A DNA stretch of 64,000 bases from Paragordius varius (Eukaryota; Nematomorpha), in the NCBI GenBank assembly GCA_964247055.1, contig OZ176054.1, forward strand, positions 12,648,001 through 12,712,000, read 5' to 3'. Positions 52,136 to 58,100 of the stretch are shown here, one piece after another. The stretch's first letter is position 1, and every line of letters starts with the position of its first letter. The position numbers and the translations under genes were made by a program. The notes beneath the pieces were generated by a model. The model was not told where the DNA came from, did no database searches, and saw only the letters and a list, made by a program, of their open reading frames with translations.

Positions 52136-55100
52136 ATGCCTTATATTGGTTGCTTATTATACACTATAGTAGGGCTATTCACAACACAGGAGTGTATGGA
52201 AAAAACAACAAAATGTTGAATAAGCAATTATTTAATTACTTTTTTCCATACACTCCTGTATTGCAAAATGCTTACTGTATATAATTATTTTTCTGTATTA
52301 ATATAGGTTTTGTGCCCCATATAGAAATATCTAAGGACGAAGAAGGCACACCTTTAAATAGCTCCAAAAGCGATGGAAAGCTTGAAAAACAACCTAGTTT
52401 AGATGTTATAGATGATAAAGCATTAGATAAAACACGGTAAAAAATTTGTGTTTAGAATTTACAAAACAGCCTAACTTAAATTAAGGACAAAACATTTAAA
52501 ACATAATTTTAAAACCATTAAATAATGTGGGAAAATGATATTTTCACAAAATAGAACACCATTAGTTTCAAAATAAGTTATGATCAGTCTGGTAACCCCT
52601 TTCTTATATATGACAAATGTAAAAATCAAATAGATATTTTTAATATAAAAAGCATTAAAAAATGTGTTATCTTTAAAAATCTACTTTAATGATATTAATT
52701 AGTTATAAAGACAACAAAAATATAAATAAGACACAAATATTTTTTAATTGTTTTTTATAATCTCTGTGATTACCATAAACTATCCGGAGTAAATAAGGGT
52801 ATTTCTATCAGTTAGAAAATATCAGTCTTTTTTACGTTTTATTTTTTTTCTATTAATTTTTTATTTTAATTTAATACATATTTCCAGAGGTTTCGTTAAG
52901 TACAAGAGACATACAAACCCATACCGATCTCCTCAAGATCGTATCGAGGATTGGGAAGAAATTTATGATTGGAAAAATGTACGCAAAACTCTGCGTGTAC
53001 AAGCAGCAAGGTGAAACATTTTTTTTACCATACATTATATTGTTATGAGATTTTATAGTGTTATCTTTTTGTCATTTTTTTAATTTTTGGGTAAAAAAAG
53101 GCGCGATAGAGGGAATTTTATCGATTCCAAACAAATTTTAGGTTTCTAAGATTTTTTTTACTCTTTTATCCTTATTTCTACAGAAAAATATTTTATCAAA
53201 TAGGTGTTTTTCAAAGATTTGGTTTTGTGCTGCTCTTTACACCCAATATTAAAGCTCCTTAATATTCATGATATAACATATTTTTATAATAATGTAGCTA
53301 ATTTGAAATAGAAATTTATCCGCCTTTTACCGATTCGCACTGTGAACCCTTCATTTATCGCGAGCATTTAATCATCTTTAACAAGAGGCTATCTATCTAT
53401 CATGTTTTAAAAATGAAATTTTACGTCTTTATTTAAATATAACAATTAAACTTTCCTTCAATATTTGAAACGTATTATAAGACCGTTTTTTGATAGTTGA
53501 TTTTCTAAGACACTTTTTGCGGAATTAGTTTAGGGCAAGGGTGTCTAACATGCGGCTTTCCAAGACATTTTTATCCGCAAAAAAGGGGGAAATATATAAT
53601 TTGCAAAACCCTAGGAAATCTCAAGAATGATACTGCTTAAATAATTTTCTTAAATAGGTCTATTCAATTGGCAAGAAGTAGAAAAAAATGTTATATTGCG
53701 TTGCTTATGTTTAAAAATAAATTTGCCCATATGTATTAAAATACGACCCACGAAGCCATTTGTGTTGTACAGACACCCTCAGTTTAGTGTACAGTGCGCC
53801 GATATATCTAAGGCAAAAATTTCGAAATTATATTATTATAAACATTCATTCAAACATTTTCATATTGCCAGATGTATGGATTGTGGGGTACCCTTTTGTC
53901 AAAGCAACAGTGGATGTCCCCTCGGTAACATTATACCCAAATGGAATGATCTCGTTTTCAAATCCAATTGGCGTGAGGCCTTAGAAACATTGCTTCAAAC
54001 CAATAATTTCCCAGAATTTACTGGTCGAGTTTGTCCGGCACCGTGTGAAGGGGCTTGTGTTTTAGGTCTCTTTTTTAATTTATAGGAATACTTTTACGCT
54101 TTCCTCGTTGTATACATTTTGTAATGATTAAACGTTTTAATTTTACTCTTGAAATTTTTAATTTTCCTTAGTATTTTAATTCAGAATATATTGGTCGAGT
54201 GTGTCCGACACCATGGTTTTACCTTTTTTTTAATATAATTACTGTTAATCATTAAATTTCATGATCGCTACTATAATTTTTAAAATCACTCTTTTAGCAT
54301 TGTTCACCTTTGAAACTTTTTTATTAAACACATTCCCTTTAAAAGTATATCGTAAACTTTTAAAATGCCCCCCCCCCCCCCCCTAAGTTAAATTTTACCC
54401 TGAATGATTAATTAATATTTAAAGAATAATATATTTTATTATACACCATTTAAGTTATTTCATTTAAGATTATATAATCATTATTCAAAATTTAGATTTA
54501 TCATAATTACTTTGCTATTTAGGTATCAATGAACCACCCGTCAACATTAAAAACATTGAATGCGCCATCATAGACTATGCCTTTGAAAAAGGTTGGTTAT
54601 TTCATTTTTATTTTTTTATTTGCAAATAGTTAATAACGACACCATATTTTAACTATTCTCATTATTTGAACTAATCAAGTTTTAACTATTTGATTAACCA
54701 ACTTTTTGAACATAAGGATGCGTTTCGTCGGGTTTATTTTATAAATTCATACAGAATTAAAGTGTTTTTGAGTAACCAGTCAAACATGGGAAAATTAATT
54801 TAACATTAAACACAATTTTTTATTTGTTTATATCGATAAAAATTCTTATATATACTCCATTTTAAGTTGTAAAATAATTTCTAGTTTTTTATTCATTTAA
54901 TAGGGTTATTTTTTAAATCTTTTATTATTTGAAATATTTTATGTGTACTGTTAGGTTGGATTAAGCCAAACATACCCTCCTTCAAAACTGGCAAAACTAT
55001 TGGAATCATTGGTTCAGGACCGGCCGGACTGGCTGCCGCCGCTCAACTCAATAAGGTTTATTTCACAAATTCTTTCCGATTTTCAATCATTTGTGGGAAT

Positions 55101-58100
55101 ATAAAATATATTTAAAGTTAAATTTTCTACTTACATTGGTATCTCCTCGTTAGATTGATTAATCACTAAACTTTAATTGATAATTATTTTGTTATGATAT
55201 TTTGAGGTATTAATATCAATATTAGCTCAAGTATGTTGGGACGATTATGCTATTTTTAAATTGTTATTTTAACAAAATTATTGAGGTTACTTTAAAAACC
55301 ACAAAGTTTTTGTTGGAATGTATATATATATATATACCGTTTAAAAATCAATTTCTTATTGGAAAATTAGCTATAGTAGAGTAAATACAGTAAAAATCAA
55401 AATTATACGGACAAAATGTGAAAATATAAAGACAAATATTTTTATCTAAAAGACAACCACACTTTTTAAAACCTAAATGTTTCCCATATAAATAATAGAA
55501 TTGATTGCGTTAGTATTATATTTCTCTATTTCACACTTTGTCAATTAAAACAATGAGTTACTTATATAAATCAAGATTTAAAAAGTATGTTTAGAAAATA
55601 TATGTATATTTTTACGTTTTGCCCGAATAATTTCAGTTTTTACTATAAGTAAGAAAAAGTTTAAAAGTCCCTATTTTTAGAAAAGTATCTAAGAGGTACG
55701 GGACTATTATTGCGTACATAATTTGGAAATCATAAAAGTACAGCTCTATCATTTAATAACCTCCTTAAAATCGCTGTTTTTTACACAAAGCCTTTTTTGA
55801 AGAAAACCGCTTTAATTATAATTATGAGTTAATATCATTATAAAAATTTATTGTTTCTAAACTATTTACTGAATTAATTAACTAAAGGCCGGACACTGCG
55901 TTAAAGTGTATGAACGAAATGACGCCGTTGGAGGCCTACTAAGATATGGCATTCCACCCATGAAACTCAGTAAACGAATCTTACAGCGACGAATTGATTT
56001 GTTACAAGCTGAGGGAGTTGAATTTTTCGTTAATGCAAAGATTGGGACTGGTGAAGGAAATGGTATAATTTATATCTTTAGAGCACACATTTATCTATTC
56101 ACTTAAAACACTGTTGTAAAGCGATAATATCGGGTTAATCTTAAAAGATTTGTAGGGATTTGAGCGAAAAATTAATATATTTTATCCCAAAATTTTGTAG
56201 CGCCTTTGCAGTTTATCGTGTCATTTTTGAGGACTATAGCATATACAATAAATATTTTAACTGAATTTAATGTTTGGTCCAATTTTTTAAATCAAGTCGT
56301 TTTTTAAATGATTAAAACCTACCACTTTTTACACCTTAAAATTCATCATTCATTTGTTTATAGTGTAAATAATCTGTAAAGGTAAGTATAAGTGATATCC
56401 TGAGTATTTTGCAATACTAATTTTCATATTAATTGGTGCAAAGGTCGGTTCCGACTAACTGCATCATTGAAATTATAACTTTTTAAATAAAACTCGATTG
56501 TTTTAATTTGATATTTTATAATTATGGTTTTTTTTGTTATTAGAAAATAATGGGTTATACAGCGATTCAAAAGCAATGCTTGAAAAACATGATGCTATCC
56601 TATTAGCAGCTGGTTCGACTTGGCCTCGAGATCTCCCCATTACAGGTTTGTTTTTTAAAACTAAAGTTTGTATTTGTTTGAAAAAGATGTTTGATTACGG
56701 CATTTTATTAATTAACACAACTCTTCGTTTTTAATATTTTAAAACAGATTAATGTTTTTTAAATATTAAGGATACTTATTGTCGGTTAAACGATGGTATC
56801 GTGTTTAAAGCAAAATTTACTCAATTACATATAACTATTTTAGATGATAGTTTGGTGTGAAATGAGAATTTAAAACATTATTGTGATATTTTTAATAAAG
56901 TGCTATATTTTTACTTTATATATCTTTTCTTTTTCAAAAAAACTTTTATATCAATATTACTATCGGATAAAAAAAGATATTTTTTTAAAAGAGCAAAAAT
57001 TTTAATCATGGAGGTTTATTGTTCACATTTTGGAATTACGTACCTATAAGTATGTTTAAACTACTATTTTCTTATTACCTTTTCGCGACATATAGGTCGA
57101 AAATTGAAGGGTATTCATTTTGCCATGGAATTTCTACAAGATTGGCAACAAGCCTTAGCTAAACATCAAAAGACTCCTGAAACAATTTCAAATACGAAGT
57201 TTGCTCTTTCAAAAGCTGGCAAATTGGCTGTTAAAGGACGCAATGTGATTGTTATTGGGGGAGGGGATACTGGTGTCGATTGTATAGCCACTTCATTACG
57301 ACTCGTATATAAAAAAAATTTTAATTTTTTTATGCAACAAAAATTATTTTAGCGGTTTATATTGAGCATATAAGTATATCATTGTGTTCTTTATAATTGA
57401 TTATTACTCTTCAGATTTTTGCAAATTATGATATATTGTGTTAGTATTAGGATATTAAGACATATAACACTCACAAAGTATATTTTGGACATATATATAT
57501 ATATATATACATATATATGTTACTTTAGCGGTTCTATAATTTCTAAATCATAATTAATTTTATTAATCGTGAAAGTATTTGGCAAGAGTTTATATTAATT
57601 AAGATGCAACACTGATAATAAAACCTTTATAATTTCTTATACCAATTGTTTATATCCTTTATTTAAAAAGACGCGAAGACCTAAAATATATAACAAATAA
57701 AAGGCTAACATAACACATTTTTATTTTATAAAACAAATTTTTACTTTACATTCATAGTTGCTTTATAATTTTTCAAACTGCAAACTATATTACATTCATT
57801 TTTTTCGTAAAGGAAGCCGCAAGCGTAGTAACGTTTGAAATATTGCAAGAACCTCCGAAAGAAAGAGCACCAACTAATCCTTGGCCTGAATGGCCTCGCG
57901 TTTTTCGTGTTGATTATGGACATGGCGAGAGTCTCCTAAGGCAAGGAAATGATCCACGCGTATTTTGTGTTATGAGTAAGGTAAAGTTAGTTTTTTTTCC
58001 ATCAATAGATTTAGGTTTTTGCAATTGTGATTAAAATGAAAACTAAATCTGTTCTGACTGACTGACTGCCTATAAATTTACGGTTAATTAACTCGGTTTA

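Noticed and set aside
54178-54225. A second, alternative [4Fe-4S] exon after exon 39
   Set aside because: The copy covers only about a dozen codons, lacks the second Cys of CPAPC and has no clear flanking splice pair, so it is a decayed echo.
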